Positions 33,201 through 42,300 of a DNA stretch of 64,000 nucleotides are shown here, one piece after another. The notes under the pieces are model-generated. The model was not told the origin of the DNA and ran no database searches. It saw nothing but the letters and a program-made list of their open reading frames with translations. The position numbers and the translations under genes were made by a program. Source of the DNA: a virus. The DNA lies in the IMG/VR virus record IMGVR_UViG_3300007516_001784, positions 1-64,000 of that record, one strand, 5' to 3'. Position 1 is the stretch's first letter; the number at the start of each line of letters is the position of its first letter.

Positions 33201-35634
33201 CGAAGCATATAGGCGTAATCTAGAAGAGGCAAAGGCTCAAAAAGAAGCCGCCGTTAAGGCTGCCGATTCACTTGGCAAGTTCCGTTCGGCACTGGCTAAG
33301 GTAGGAGCCCAGGCCGCCGCCAGTGGTGATACTAATCTCACTGGAGCAATCTCAGGTCTCAAGAGTGAAGATGTGCGAAAGGCTTTGGCTGGCGGTACAG
33401 ATCTTCCTAAGGTCTTGCAAGAAGTGATTGCGTCTACTTTCGTGAATGGAGTAAAGAGAGCCGAAACAGATCTTTCACAGGTTGCCGATGAATTGGCGGC
33501 TTCAATTGCCCCCATTACAAATAGAATGCAAGAGCTTCGCGACGAAATAGCCGCTCTTGGAAACGTTGCTACGAACACAGAGAAGGCGTCTAAGAAGGCT
33601 GAACTACAGCAAGAGCTTGCCGCTAAGGCACTTGAAAAGCAAAATGTAGAGCAGGATGCCTTCGTAAAGAGTCTTGAAGGTTTGCAGAAGCTGACGACTG
33701 AAGAAAAGAAGGCACAAGAAGAAGCTGCAAAAGCAGAGGCTGAACGTATCAAGAAGACTCAAGCTCTCACTGATGCCACAAGAGGATTCGCCAACTCTAT
33801 TGATGATGTTAACAGAAGCTTTGAAGAATTCTCGAAGCAACGCATCGACAATCTTGCAGAGAAGCAGGCCGGTGCCTATGATGAAGTGAAGTCCGCTCAA
33901 CAGGGCGTCATCAGTGCTACGGCAGACTTGTCGAATGCATATGTCGAGTATATTTCAGCCATCATCCAAGTTAACGGCGTTATTGCCGAAGCTAAAATTA
34001 AGTCCAATCTACTTGGTCGCGACATTGGTATGCTGAACGGCAGCATTGTTTCTTTTCAAGATAAGCTTGGTTCTCTCGATAACGCATTCACAAGCGTTCT
34101 CGACGATGCCAACATGCAACTAGAACAACGAATTGGTCTAGAGAGACAACTTGCAGAACAGACTCTATCGTTCTTGCAGCAAGCTCAAGATCAAATCACG
34201 AGTGCTGGTATCAACATCTTTGGACAATCAGCTCAAGAGAATCAGGGGCTCCAAAAGGGCATTGCGGGCTTGACCTATGTAGCTGAGAAGCTCGGCGGAT
34301 CATTCCAGAACTTCCTGGGAATGGACTCACAGGAGATTGCCGGTCTATCGCAAGAGCTACTCAACTTACCAGTTGATTTCCGCAAACAACTCCTTGACGC
34401 CCTATCATTCCTTCCAAGCTCTACCTCGATTGGTGGCTTTAGTGCCGATCAATTGAAGCAAGCTATTGGACAAGTTGGTGCGGGCGTAGCTCCAGAAGAA
34501 GGTTTACCAGCCATCTCTGAACTCACCGCTCAGCAAGTGGAGCAACTTAAGATCCTAGGACAGCTTACTATGGAAGAGGCTAAGCTGCAACTTAGTCAGG
34601 TCTTAACTGCACAGAAGCAGCTTGAAAAAGCTCAAGAGCAATTGGATATTTCCAAGCTTCAAGAAGAGCGTGCTCGTGAAGGATTTGAAATTGTACGTCT
34701 AGCGGTACTTGATGAAATGGCGGTTATAGACCAAGCCAATATAGAGCGTCGTGAACTATTGCAGAAGGTGATTGAAGCTGATAATGCTAATTCATTACAC
34801 GAGATTGATACACAAGCTCAGTTGTTTGCTGATCAAAACAGAGTTTTTGGTGAAGTTGGAGACGCTGTTGTTGCTGGTATAGCACAAGCTGTTAATGCTA
34901 AAATTGCTATGATTGAATCTAGAACATCGTTTGATAACTTGAATCAAGCAGAGAACTTTGGTAATCAGGCTAATGGATTTATCCCGAATTTCGCTAATGG
35001 AAACTTGTCTCCTGGCGAAGCTGCCGGTATTTTGCGTGCAGCGGCTCGTGAAAAGAAGATGATGCCGAATGGTGCTAACTTGGCTATTGCCAATGACCAC
35101 GAAGCTATTATTCCGATGTACAAAAACTTTGCTGGTGGTAACGATCAAGGTAGTTCAATTGCTGCTAGCATCAATAGTATTCGTACAATTGATCAAACTA
35201 TGGTTGCTGCGATTGCTCGTTCTGTTCAAAGTACACTTTCGCAAATTACAACAAACAGTGGTAGTGAGCAATCTCTTGACAAGATTGCCGGATTGTTAGT
35301 AGATCTCAATACAAGCATTGGACAAGTGCGTGATTCAAGTATTGCTATTAAGACGAACACGGCTGGTCTTGCTGCTACTACTGGTAGCAGAACGACCGGT
35401 GCTCCGTCTACTGCTGGTGGACAAGAAATCAACATCAATCTACAGACAAATCAACAAAGCACTGTGCAAATTACTGGACTTGAGAACTTGCGTGATCAAT
35501 TGAGAGCGGCATTGTCTGAGACAACAGATAGACAAGTTGCCAAGCAGATTGAAGCATTGATGGTACAACTTGACCCTGTGTTCCAAGCATTGAATGAACG
35601 CGGTATTGTCAACTCGTTCGGGCAGTCGAGATAA
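30244..35634 (+). CDS. Tape measure protein
   Basis: This 1,796-residue protein sets tail length and fills the tail tube. Using about 0.15 nm per residue, the tail would be near 270 nm; that is an estimate. Residues 60-290 (ARLFLQRMAQFAILLPTFAT, ASTLDAAQAVEFLLSASKQF) are the TP901-type N-terminal domain. Residues 410-510 hold hydrophobic segments and a run of 17 glycines encoded by a hexanucleotide repeat. Hydrophobic helices recur at about 575-650. Long coiled coil covers 850-1250. NGFIPNFANG at about 1578 is a motif I know from other large-phage tape measures. Confidence 0.92.
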   Translation: MASRIELEAILRFVGVRINANVFSNISRAAAGMPGPVQQFNRHLNQSVNAANNVNRSVRGINSQLSGSEKAARLFLQRMAQFAILLPTFATLNKSIQGGVKFLFEFDAIIKDIIRTDINVMTGKFDEIAKSAFALSKEFGSSAIVAAETIKTYVQAGNSLKEANELARLSILATKASTLDAAQAVEFLLSASKQFGLEGEALANSLDALVKAEDLTALEARDIADAFRTGGNSLAVFGKDINDSIGLISALREQTRKSGNEIGTFFKTLQTRIFAAGESRSAVEGLRVSVQNLDGSLRPTLAVLNDLQRAFFGVEGGAKGLSEGEQANAAKAIAGVRQFEELIGTLKSLDRANEIAAESSNAAGTAREKEAVDATKLQRRLDELIVAGQELSQSLGNAGATDFFKNALKSVTGLVDGMTLIVTLLDKFKVPILPILAPLAAKGLDTVFGLGLTGGRPGSPGGRGGGGGGGGGGGGGGGGGPLGLNTADLAANTAALKQLTGVVSELVQHIKMASGAYSNQAAASQLAIAATNVQTRTVEVQAQVTREATSATQAFTQRMRAALTTPIGGTGRGVGAGSGVRTAAIFAALTIAGSAVTSGLNHLADNLGSQSPVASSLTKTTSAAVQMGIQFAVFGPLVAGVAASFGALWDAGSRFVNTMGDMNDASKDNIKLMVDSAKEGAGLDKVGRSSEAAAAFGTALEGRAKQNVNYDQVFKSAFDSMDTGTKKLIGSSAALKEVYLTNSRVINTTVTDSFTGASKVVSSYVKGAGADLIKQWAFQESGAIKNQEALDLLRASYDSTGNSTYVYRDQQDLIEQAYGRLAVGAADAAKQVEFLRLTFEDMKDLQSLIAAAQDVNSINRDVLNQSKKPEDLAQGIDALSQTAQNAKSDLANAQKAFEDLLSTLQFAGADISQLGAFSSMEEAKKFLGDIGALLSKPNNGAAIASFLGDKDMTDPQKNFAKEYIKIEEDRIKATLTAKEAEAAFSGEAYRRNLEEAKAQKEAAVKAADSLGKFRSALAKVGAQAAASGDTNLTGAISGLKSEDVRKALAGGTDLPKVLQEVIASTFVNGVKRAETDLSQVADELAASIAPITNRMQELRDEIAALGNVATNTEKASKKAELQQELAAKALEKQNVEQDAFVKSLEGLQKLTTEEKKAQEEAAKAEAERIKKTQALTDATRGFANSIDDVNRSFEEFSKQRIDNLAEKQAGAYDEVKSAQQGVISATADLSNAYVEYISAIIQVNGVIAEAKIKSNLLGRDIGMLNGSIVSFQDKLGSLDNAFTSVLDDANMQLEQRIGLERQLAEQTLSFLQQAQDQITSAGINIFGQSAQENQGLQKGIAGLTYVAEKLGGSFQNFLGMDSQEIAGLSQELLNLPVDFRKQLLDALSFLPSSTSIGGFSADQLKQAIGQVGAGVAPEEGLPAISELTAQQVEQLKILGQLTMEEAKLQLSQVLTAQKQLEKAQEQLDISKLQEERAREGFEIVRLAVLDEMAVIDQANIERRELLQKVIEADNANSLHEIDTQAQLFADQNRVFGEVGDAVVAGIAQAVNAKIAMIESRTSFDNLNQAENFGNQANGFIPNFANGNLSPGEAAGILRAAAREKKMMPNGANLAIANDHEAIIPMYKNFAGGNDQGSSIAASINSIRTIDQTMVAAIARSVQSTLSQITTNSGSEQSLDKIAGLLVDLNTSIGQVRDSSIAIKTNTAGLAATTGSRTTGAPSTAGGQEININLQTNQQSTVQITGLENLRDQLRAALSETTDRQVAKQIEALMVQLDPVFQALNERGIVNSFGQSR
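31636..31677 (+). repeat. Seven tandem GGCGGA units in the tape measure gene
   Basis: The hexanucleotide GGCGGA is repeated seven times without interruption and encodes Gly-Gly pairs inside a 17-glycine run at about residues 463-479 of the tape measure. Copy-number changes would keep the reading frame. Confidence 0.95.
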
Positions 35635-35636
35635 TC

Positions 35637-37154
35637 ATGGCCGACCTAATCTCTATCGTTACTCAACCACCGCAGTCAGCGGTTGAAGTCTTCTACAATG
35701 GACAGAAGATTGTACCCGCTCCGTTTATTGATTGGACGGTCGAATCACAGTTCCGAAATGATGGAACTCGTGTATCCAATGTTAATAGATTGACGTTGAC
35801 GGGCACCACGCTTATTGTACCTTCGGGTAGTTATGAGCAGATGTATCTTAAGCAGCAAGCATTACGCGATGTTTTCTCTGAGGATTATCAAGACTTTGTA
35901 ATTCTTGCTGGCCCCGGCAATAAGACCTTGCCACTTGGAGCAATCATTGCTTCTGGTTTACGTCCTCGTATTAACAGTATCAATATCGCACCTGATACTC
36001 AAGTACAAAGATTTGACTGGACGATCGAGATGCAGGATCTCGTTGCCGCTTCCGGTGTAAGTGGCATCACCTCTAGTCTTAGCAATCAGTGGTCTTTTCG
36101 TGAAGATCAAGATACATGCACTCTTCGTGTAACTCACCAAGTAAATGCTGAGGGACCTGAAAACGAACCAGATAAGTTTGCACAAGCTATGGCTGCCGTT
36201 AAGCCATTACTTGGTATTGACAAACTTCCTCTAGATATTCCATACTTTGCTCAACCAAACTTCTCTGGTTTGTTTGGTATGACACATCCATCACTTCTTG
36301 GTGGTGGACCCGTTTTCGAGGTTTCTGTTCAGCGTGAAGAAGTGGCGGACATTGCCAATGGTAGCTATTCTGTTACCGAACAGTTCACAATTGTAAGTGG
36401 TGTACCATTTTACTTCACTTCTAAGACAGAATCTTTTCAAGAAGATGCTAATGGAATTGCCGAAGTAACGATCGCTGGTTCCGTACAGGGACTTGGACGC
36501 ACTCTCACTCCTTTGGACGCAGAGGGTGGCGTAGGTTACTTTAGAGCAGCATCTGGATTTGCTAATTATGTTCGTCCTCAACTTCCATGGACTGCCTCTG
36601 GCGTTTACATACGTTTCAAGAGCGGTAGTGGTGGTGCTGGCGGTAGCGGACTTGCTCTCAATAACCCGACGGCGTTTTCGATCTCGCAGAATAAGTGTCG
36701 TGGGTCGATTGACTTCTCGATTACATACACTGATAATCCAAACGCTAATTTGCCAAGTGGTATTGCTAGTAAGACATCAAATGTAAATATTGTTGAAGGT
36801 ACAAGAGTACAAGTTAGTCATCCTGTTCCGTTTCGTCGTCTTGGTAGTATTATCCAAGACATCAAGACGACTACAGATGGTAGCATTAACATTCAGTGTC
36901 AGGCTGTTGCTAAAAATACTGGTAACAACACAATAGATACTAATTTGGCAATTGCATTTGTGCAAAATGAAATCAATAGACTCAAAGACATTTATGCCAA
37001 CACTGCGAATTTTGTTACGTTACGAATTACGGGCCTAAATCAACAGACGAGCGATATTGAGCGTAGCTGCAATGTTACTCTTGAATACGCCTTTACGATT
37101 GATCTTGCGACAGTGCAAGCGGTTGGATCTACAATCACGCTAAGGACTTTGTAA
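35637..37154 (+). CDS. Tail-tip/distal tail protein, 505 residues
   Basis: Beta-rich protein immediately downstream of the tape measure (2-base gap), where distal tail proteins are encoded in siphoviruses. It starts with a strand-turn pattern (VEVFYNGQKIVPAPFIDWTV) and has several SGV/SGI tripeptides. VTIAGSVQGLGRTL and VTLEYAFTIDLATVQAVGST stand out. No precise family recognised, so the role is from position. Confidence 0.6.
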   Translation: MADLISIVTQPPQSAVEVFYNGQKIVPAPFIDWTVESQFRNDGTRVSNVNRLTLTGTTLIVPSGSYEQMYLKQQALRDVFSEDYQDFVILAGPGNKTLPLGAIIASGLRPRINSINIAPDTQVQRFDWTIEMQDLVAASGVSGITSSLSNQWSFREDQDTCTLRVTHQVNAEGPENEPDKFAQAMAAVKPLLGIDKLPLDIPYFAQPNFSGLFGMTHPSLLGGGPVFEVSVQREEVADIANGSYSVTEQFTIVSGVPFYFTSKTESFQEDANGIAEVTIAGSVQGLGRTLTPLDAEGGVGYFRAASGFANYVRPQLPWTASGVYIRFKSGSGGAGGSGLALNNPTAFSISQNKCRGSIDFSITYTDNPNANLPSGIASKTSNVNIVEGTRVQVSHPVPFRRLGSIIQDIKTTTDGSINIQCQAVAKNTGNNTIDTNLAIAFVQNEINRLKDIYANTANFVTLRITGLNQQTSDIERSCNVTLEYAFTIDLATVQAVGSTITLRTL

Positions 37155-37155
37155 C

Positions 37156-37716
37156 ATGGTTAATTTCCCCACCCTGGAATGGATTCAGCAAAGTCTCGTC
37201 ATTGATCCTTCTGGCTTCCGTCAATTGAAGCAGCCAGTCAATGGTTTTATTCGTAATGTTGATACGGGTGCGGGTGGGGTTCTAGATTTTGGTAGCATCA
37301 ATACTACCGGCTCTGGTGCTATCAGCGATACTAAGCTAGTGTACGCACGTATTTCAAGCATGGGTGATGCCAGTGGCGTATACAACATGCGTTTCTTTGT
37401 CACCAACGCTTCGTCTTTTACTGCTGGAGCGTACAGATTACTAGAACTCAAGAGCTTGCACTTCATTCCAAATATCATGTTGGACTCTGGTGCAAACAAT
37501 ACACCGACAAACGTTCCAACGAATGCGAACTTCTTTGGTACGATTCAGACTCCTCATTGGCAGTCTGGTCAACCTTGGATGTCTGGCTTATTAGACGTGG
37601 ACGTTAGTCAATATGCTTATCTCGCCGTTGAAGCCGGTGTAAGCGTACCAATTGGAACCAAGGGCGGTGCTGGTGCGGGCACATTTCGTTATCGCCTAAT
37701 GTTCGATTTCTCATGA
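37156..37716 (+). CDS. Tail protein, 186 residues, paralogue of 37887
   Basis: The C-terminal end reads YAYLAVEAGVSVPIGTKGGA and finishes with FRYRLMFDFS. The product at 37887 ends with the same layout (YLNLILPIGFPLGSFG to LRFGLVFNYW). The two are probably paralogues. The protein looks entirely beta, without signal or enzyme motifs. It begins 1 base after the previous stop. It is probably a small tail-tip or fibre-attachment protein. Confidence 0.6.
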   Translation: MVNFPTLEWIQQSLVIDPSGFRQLKQPVNGFIRNVDTGAGGVLDFGSINTTGSGAISDTKLVYARISSMGDASGVYNMRFFVTNASSFTAGAYRLLELKSLHFIPNIMLDSGANNTPTNVPTNANFFGTIQTPHWQSGQPWMSGLLDVDVSQYAYLAVEAGVSVPIGTKGGAGAGTFRYRLMFDFS

Positions 37717-37725
37717 AAAGATGTT

Positions 37726-37908
37726 ATGAATTTGTCTGATGACATCGTACTGAAAAAGGCTGGCGAACCAGAGGAGAACAAACTCCCCGTGGGAATCTAT
37801 GTCATCACGTTTGACAATAGATTAGTATTTGTACGTCGTTTTGCTGGACGTTTTGTACCCGTATCAGCACAGGAACAAGAAGAGCTATGTCAACAATTTC
37901 GCCTCTAA
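37726..37908 (+). CDS. Unknown small protein, 60 residues
   Basis: A small protein with strands IYVITFDNRLVFVRRFAGRF and an acidic helical tail (AQEQEELCQQF). It lies between two paralogous tail genes and overlaps the second by 22 bases. No family recognised. The gap-free packing and same-strand context support it as a real gene. Confidence 0.55.
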   Translation: MNLSDDIVLKKAGEPEENKLPVGIYVITFDNRLVFVRRFAGRFVPVSAQEQEELCQQFRL

Positions 37909-38528
37909 TTCGCGTCTTCTCTTGGGACGTAGCAGAGATTGCGAGCCCAGTAGGTCATCGCACAGTTCCTGGTGGTTCATTCGCTTTCAAGCACATGGTC
38001 TCGTCTGGCTGTATGACGGCAGATCCATTGAATCCTGCAACGACATCTGGAGTGCTACTTTTCGAGGGCACAAAGTTTGACCTTACGAATTTGCCGCTTC
38101 CACCGCATTTGGCTTCTAAGCCAGCTTGCTTAACGTTTAATCTTGCGAATAGTGGCGTTGCTGTATCCGACCTGAGTTTGTTCTTGATTGACGACTCTGC
38201 TTTAAGGGCTGGCGTTTGGAGCGGTGCTGGATCGGGCATTGTTCAGATAATGCAAGGTGGATCAAGCTGGCTATACAATTTGTCTATGCCGTCAGGCTCA
38301 AGTCCAGTCTTGACCACAAGCATTCCAAGCATTCCAAATGTACGTCGTCAAGACGGTACAGCGGCACTCGCTGCACAGGACGATCTCAATTCGTCTGAGT
38401 TTGTATACCTAAACCTCATATTGCCGATTGGCTTTCCACTTGGTAGCTTTGGAGTATGTGGATCTGGCTTATTGAGATTCGGGTTAGTGTTTAATTATTG
38501 GGCCAATGACTATCTTCTATCTTTTTAG
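37887..38528 (+). CDS. Tail protein, 213 residues, paralogue of 37156
   Basis: Beta-rich protein related to the 37156 product by the C-terminal pattern Y-L-x-P-x-G-x-x-G-x-G-x-x-R-x-x-L-x-F. It has many Ser/Gly residues and two SGS/GSG stretches in the middle. No enzyme motif. Its stop lies inside the next late-promoter-like motif. Probably a minor tail-tip component. Confidence 0.6.
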   Translation: MSTISPLIRVFSWDVAEIASPVGHRTVPGGSFAFKHMVSSGCMTADPLNPATTSGVLLFEGTKFDLTNLPLPPHLASKPACLTFNLANSGVAVSDLSLFLIDDSALRAGVWSGAGSGIVQIMQGGSSWLYNLSMPSGSSPVLTTSIPSIPNVRRQDGTAALAAQDDLNSSEFVYLNLILPIGFPLGSFGVCGSGLLRFGLVFNYWANDYLLSF

Positions 38529-38534
38529 TGTATT
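38525..38534 (+). promoter_or_regulatory. Late-promoter-like motif overlapping a stop codon
   Basis: TTAGTGTATT overlaps the stop codon of the gene ending at 38528. A hairpin, TAGTGGGT with GCCCACTA around CAAGA, follows within 12 bases, and the ATG of the next gene is at 38594. Confidence 0.6.
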
Positions 38535-38593
38535 CCATAGTGGGTCAAGAGCCCACTAGTCAAACGTTTGATTTCTTCGAAGGAGGCCATAAC

Positions 38594-38779
38594 ATGGCAA
38601 CTGTTAATTTTACAAGTAGCACGAACAACGCCAACGCTGTGTTGTGGAGCTTAGGAACGAAGCTGGAAAAGCATTCTGATCGTGATGGCGTTACGGTATC
38701 CCGTGGCGGTCTGATCAGTGCTATCAACAACCTCGGTGTCGGCGTTACTGCGGCTAATCCTTTCACTATCCTTGGATGA
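38594..38779 (+). CDS. Small abundant-looking protein, 61 residues
   Basis: Start at the ATG at 38594, which has a near-perfect AAGGAGG nine bases upstream; the frame is open further upstream to 38528 but without a ribosome-binding site. The product is polar (TSSTNNANAVLWSLGTKLEK) with a Gly-rich end. With its own promoter-like motif, leader hairpin and terminator it forms a single-gene unit, which suggests high expression. It may be a tail tip or head-exterior protein; no family recognised. Confidence 0.6.
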   Translation: MATVNFTSSTNNANAVLWSLGTKLEKHSDRDGVTVSRGGLISAINNLGVGVTAANPFTILG

Positions 38780-38805
38780 GTGAAAATCGCTGACTGCTAA
38801 GGCAG

Positions 38806-38834
38806 AGCCCGCTTATGCGGGCTTTGTCGTTTTT
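38806..38834 (+). terminator. Intrinsic terminator after the 61-residue gene
   Basis: AGCCCGC (38806-38812) pairs with GCGGGCT (38817-38823) around TTAT, followed by TTGTCGTTTTT ending at 38834. It directly precedes the late-promoter-like motif at 38833. Confidence 0.75.
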
Positions 38835-38842
38835 AGTGTATT
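38833..38842 (+). promoter_or_regulatory. Late-promoter-like motif after a terminator
   Basis: TTAGTGTATT shares its first bases with the terminator T-tract and lies 53 bases before the ATG at 38896. A leader hairpin around AGCG-TTT-CGCT follows. Confidence 0.6.
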
Positions 38843-38895
38843 TCTGACATGAGGCATAGCGTTTCGCTTAGCCTTTGGTGCAAGGGGAACTGTAT

Positions 38896-39360
38896 ATGGT
38901 TGACGCTTCGTTTGAATACGAGGGCAATTTTGGCTCTCTTAAAGTGGTTACCCACTTTGATACTACGCATGTCATTAGCTGTATCAAGCATGACGGCGAG
39001 CACTTTCGTTTAGGCGGCACAGCCGTAAATGAAGTCGCGGTCCACGAAGGCGTCATCCTCAATATTCCTCTTTCCACTTTTCGAGCGTTTACATCTAACG
39101 GTCAAGCTTTTGATAGCCGTGGTGTTTTATCTCCAGAAAATTGGAGCGACGCCGATCTGCACTGTTATGTGCATGAGTATTATCCACTCGATATGGAGGG
39201 CAAGGAGCCAGAGTGGTTTGTGGCTAGTCGTTTATTGCAGAACGCCCATCGCATTTTCGTGAATCTTGACGTACTTGATGGTGGTGGCAATTTGATTAAG
39301 AGATATAGAATGTCTCCATTTACTGGAGAGCATGTAGTATTGGAGTACGTCAATGGTTAA
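38896..39360 (+). CDS. Unknown tail-module protein, 154 residues
   Basis: Start at the ATG at 38896, with AAGGGG nine bases upstream; a TTG in frame at 38875 is less likely. The product has strands and His/Asp/Glu residues (HVISCIKHDGEHFRLGGTAV) and a Trp-rich middle. No family recognised. It overlaps the large tail protein by 8 bases, so it may act with it, for example as an assembly helper or small tip protein. Confidence 0.6.
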   Translation: MVDASFEYEGNFGSLKVVTHFDTTHVISCIKHDGEHFRLGGTAVNEVAVHEGVILNIPLSTFRAFTSNGQAFDSRGVLSPENWSDADLHCYVHEYYPLDMEGKEPEWFVASRLLQNAHRIFVNLDVLDGGGNLIKRYRMSPFTGEHVVLEYVNG

Positions 39361-42300
39361 TTTTCTAGATGATGGATCATTGATTGGTTTGTGGCCGCTA
39401 AACGAACCTAGTGGTGCGGCAATCTTTTTGAATTACTCTCCAGCTAGATCACGTTGCCCAAGCGGTATTTCTTTTGATTTTCATGTTGCTCAAGCAGAAA
39501 ATTCAAATAGTACGCAAGCTAAATCGTTGTGGCCAGGAACAACAAGCGTTTTTAATCCTGGCTCTGGTACTGTGTATAATGGGTATATGGTACAGGGATA
39601 TTGGAAGCTTGGTGCTAACTCTGCACCATTCAGTAAATATCTTGTTATGGGAAATGGCTGTTCTCAGACTCGTGCTCAGACACTTGCACCAAATATTAAT
39701 CAAAGCGGCATTACCGTTGGCATTTGGATTTACCCTAACAGTAACGGCTATTTGAATTATCTTGCAGACGCAAATACAGCGTCTTATAACGGACAAACCG
39801 AAGGGTTACGCTGTCATGCTTTGTATGCCCAGAAACAATTTGCATCAGTTGGTGGATGGCAAATCGGAGTTTCTGGTAATTTGCAGCAGGCTGCACAAAA
39901 TGGTTCCGTACAAAACAATCAGCAGCTAGTAGCTTATGCTAGCATTGAGAGAACAACTGGTTCTCCAACTGTCATCAAGACGCCTATTGAGTCTGGTAGA
40001 TATACGCACATTGCTTTTTCATATCGTTATATTAATGGTACCGCTGATGAGGTTGTGCTATACAAAGATGGTCGTGTAGCGGCTAGCGGTACAAGCAATA
40101 CTGGTGCTGGAGGTAGCAGCTCCACAAGTCTTGGCAATTCAACTCTTGTAACTCGTGCTCTTACTATTGGCGGTGGCGATAACGCCAATACTGGGACCAA
40201 TAACTATGGTGGCACCACTGGTTGGAATCATTTAGTCTCAGGAGCTTATTTATTCAGAAGAGTTCTTCATGAGGGCGAGGTATTGGATCTACATAGTGGA
40301 TCAACTTTGCAACCATTACAAGACAATATTGATAAGCCAATTAAGGTAGAACTTACTGATCCTCAATTACTTGCTCACTATCCATTTAGATCAGTTGGAT
40401 GGCCCGATGTTACAAAAAATCATAGACCGTTGATTTCAGTAACAGACGAAGGACCAACTCTTGGTTACATTCCTGTTCCCGGTCCATTTAAGGGCGGTGG
40501 AATGCTGCATAATGGAACGAACTCATTTGAGCATTTTGTTGCTACTAGTGGTTTGATATATGAGATGTTGTCTGGTAGAAGCTGGAGTATTGGCATTTTT
40601 GCTGGTCCAGTTAATAGCAACAACAGATCAAACAATATGATTGTGTCGATGGGCTCTGTATCTGCCGCTACTGTCACCGATCCTACTGTAATTAGTCAAG
40701 CGACGTTTGGTTTTGTATTGACACAAAACACTAATGCTCCAGTTACAACACGTTTTGAAGCATATCCATTGGGAGATTTGACAGACGATATTTATAGAAT
40801 TGATACAACATCAAGCGGCCTGTATAATGGAGTTGTTCATCATCATGGTATTGCTTATGATGATTCGACTAAAGGTATTGCTGTTTATCTAGATGGTGTA
40901 CTTCAAGGTAGTGGCATTCTTAAGCATTCGCTTACAGATCAACTGATTAGAGTTGCTGGTAGTGGATATCCATTAATGTTTGCAAATGGAGTTGCCAGTA
41001 CCATTAGTAATCAAGCAAGTCATGGTACGTTAGCTGCTGGTGGACAAGATACATTTCTTGGCCCTATTACTATTGTAGGTAGAGCGTTGTTGCCGCAAGA
41101 GTTTATGTATCTTGCACAAAGTGGTATTGATACGACTCCATTGTGGCGAACAATTCATGATACTCGACTGGTTGGTTATTGGCCTTGCTCCGATTATAAG
41201 ATAGATGACATTATTGTTGAAGATAGGGCTAGAGTTTGGAATATCTTTCCTGGTAACTTGACTAGAGGAGAGACTGACGTTAGATGGAATATCTATGCGT
41301 CTAATCCCTTGATTAGTGAATTTGCTACTCGTGGTACTATAGAGGCACTTTCAAGTTATGGTAATCTTGGTATTACATCAGGTGTATTTGGTGTACATGG
41401 ATTGAGTCCTGGCACGGCTGTTGTTTCAAATGCTACATCTGCTAGATCATCTATTGGTAATCTCTGTCAAAGATATAAGCCGGTCAATGAGGAATGTGAC
41501 ACGACTCCGCAGAATGCAATTGGTGATTTTGTTTTGAGCTATGAAGTGACTCCAAGTGGTCGTATCCCTAATACACCATTTGGTTTAACTGCCAATGCTA
41601 CTAAATTTGAAGCTAATTCAACGCTCAGTCTTTATGGTAATATGGGTGCCGGTACAACGGACGGAGAGTTGAGATCTTTCTTAACAACCGTTAATGAAGC
41701 ACAGGGCTCCGGTGTATCTTTGGTATTTGCCTCTAGAGTAGGTACTTATGGAGCAAACACAAACTACGTGTCTTTGGTGTCTGGAGTGGTACCATTTGGT
41801 GTTCCAAGTAAGATTTTGTTTCATACGAAATTTGATTCTCCATATGACAATAGCGATACACTAGGATCAACTCCATTAACAGTCACGCTTTGGATTAATG
41901 GCGTCGTTGTGCAGCGTAGACGCATGACTTCTGCAAGTGCAAGAGTGTGGGCTCCTGGTGGGACTGATAGTACCTCAGACAACTACCTCTTGCAATTTGG
42001 TGGAGAGGCTGGCAATGACACTTTTACAACTCAAATTGCAAGAGATGGCGGATTGGGAGATATTTATATGCGAGAAATGTTCCTCATGAGAGGAACGTTT
42101 GATACAGGTGAAATTCAAGCACTTGCTGTTAGTGGTATTCAGGTACCAACTATTACTGGATATACGCCGACACTTACCAAGACTCAAGTTGTTATTGGTG
42201 ATAATAATCTTGAAGGATACTGGCGATTCAATGGAGATGTACAGTATTCTGGTATTCGAGATTTGAGTCTTAAGGGAAATGATTTAGATCCTCTTGGTCA

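Noticed and set aside
33237-33752. 171-codon minus-strand frame rich in Ser, Ala, Phe and Cys
   Set aside because: Antisense shadow of the tape measure coiled coil.
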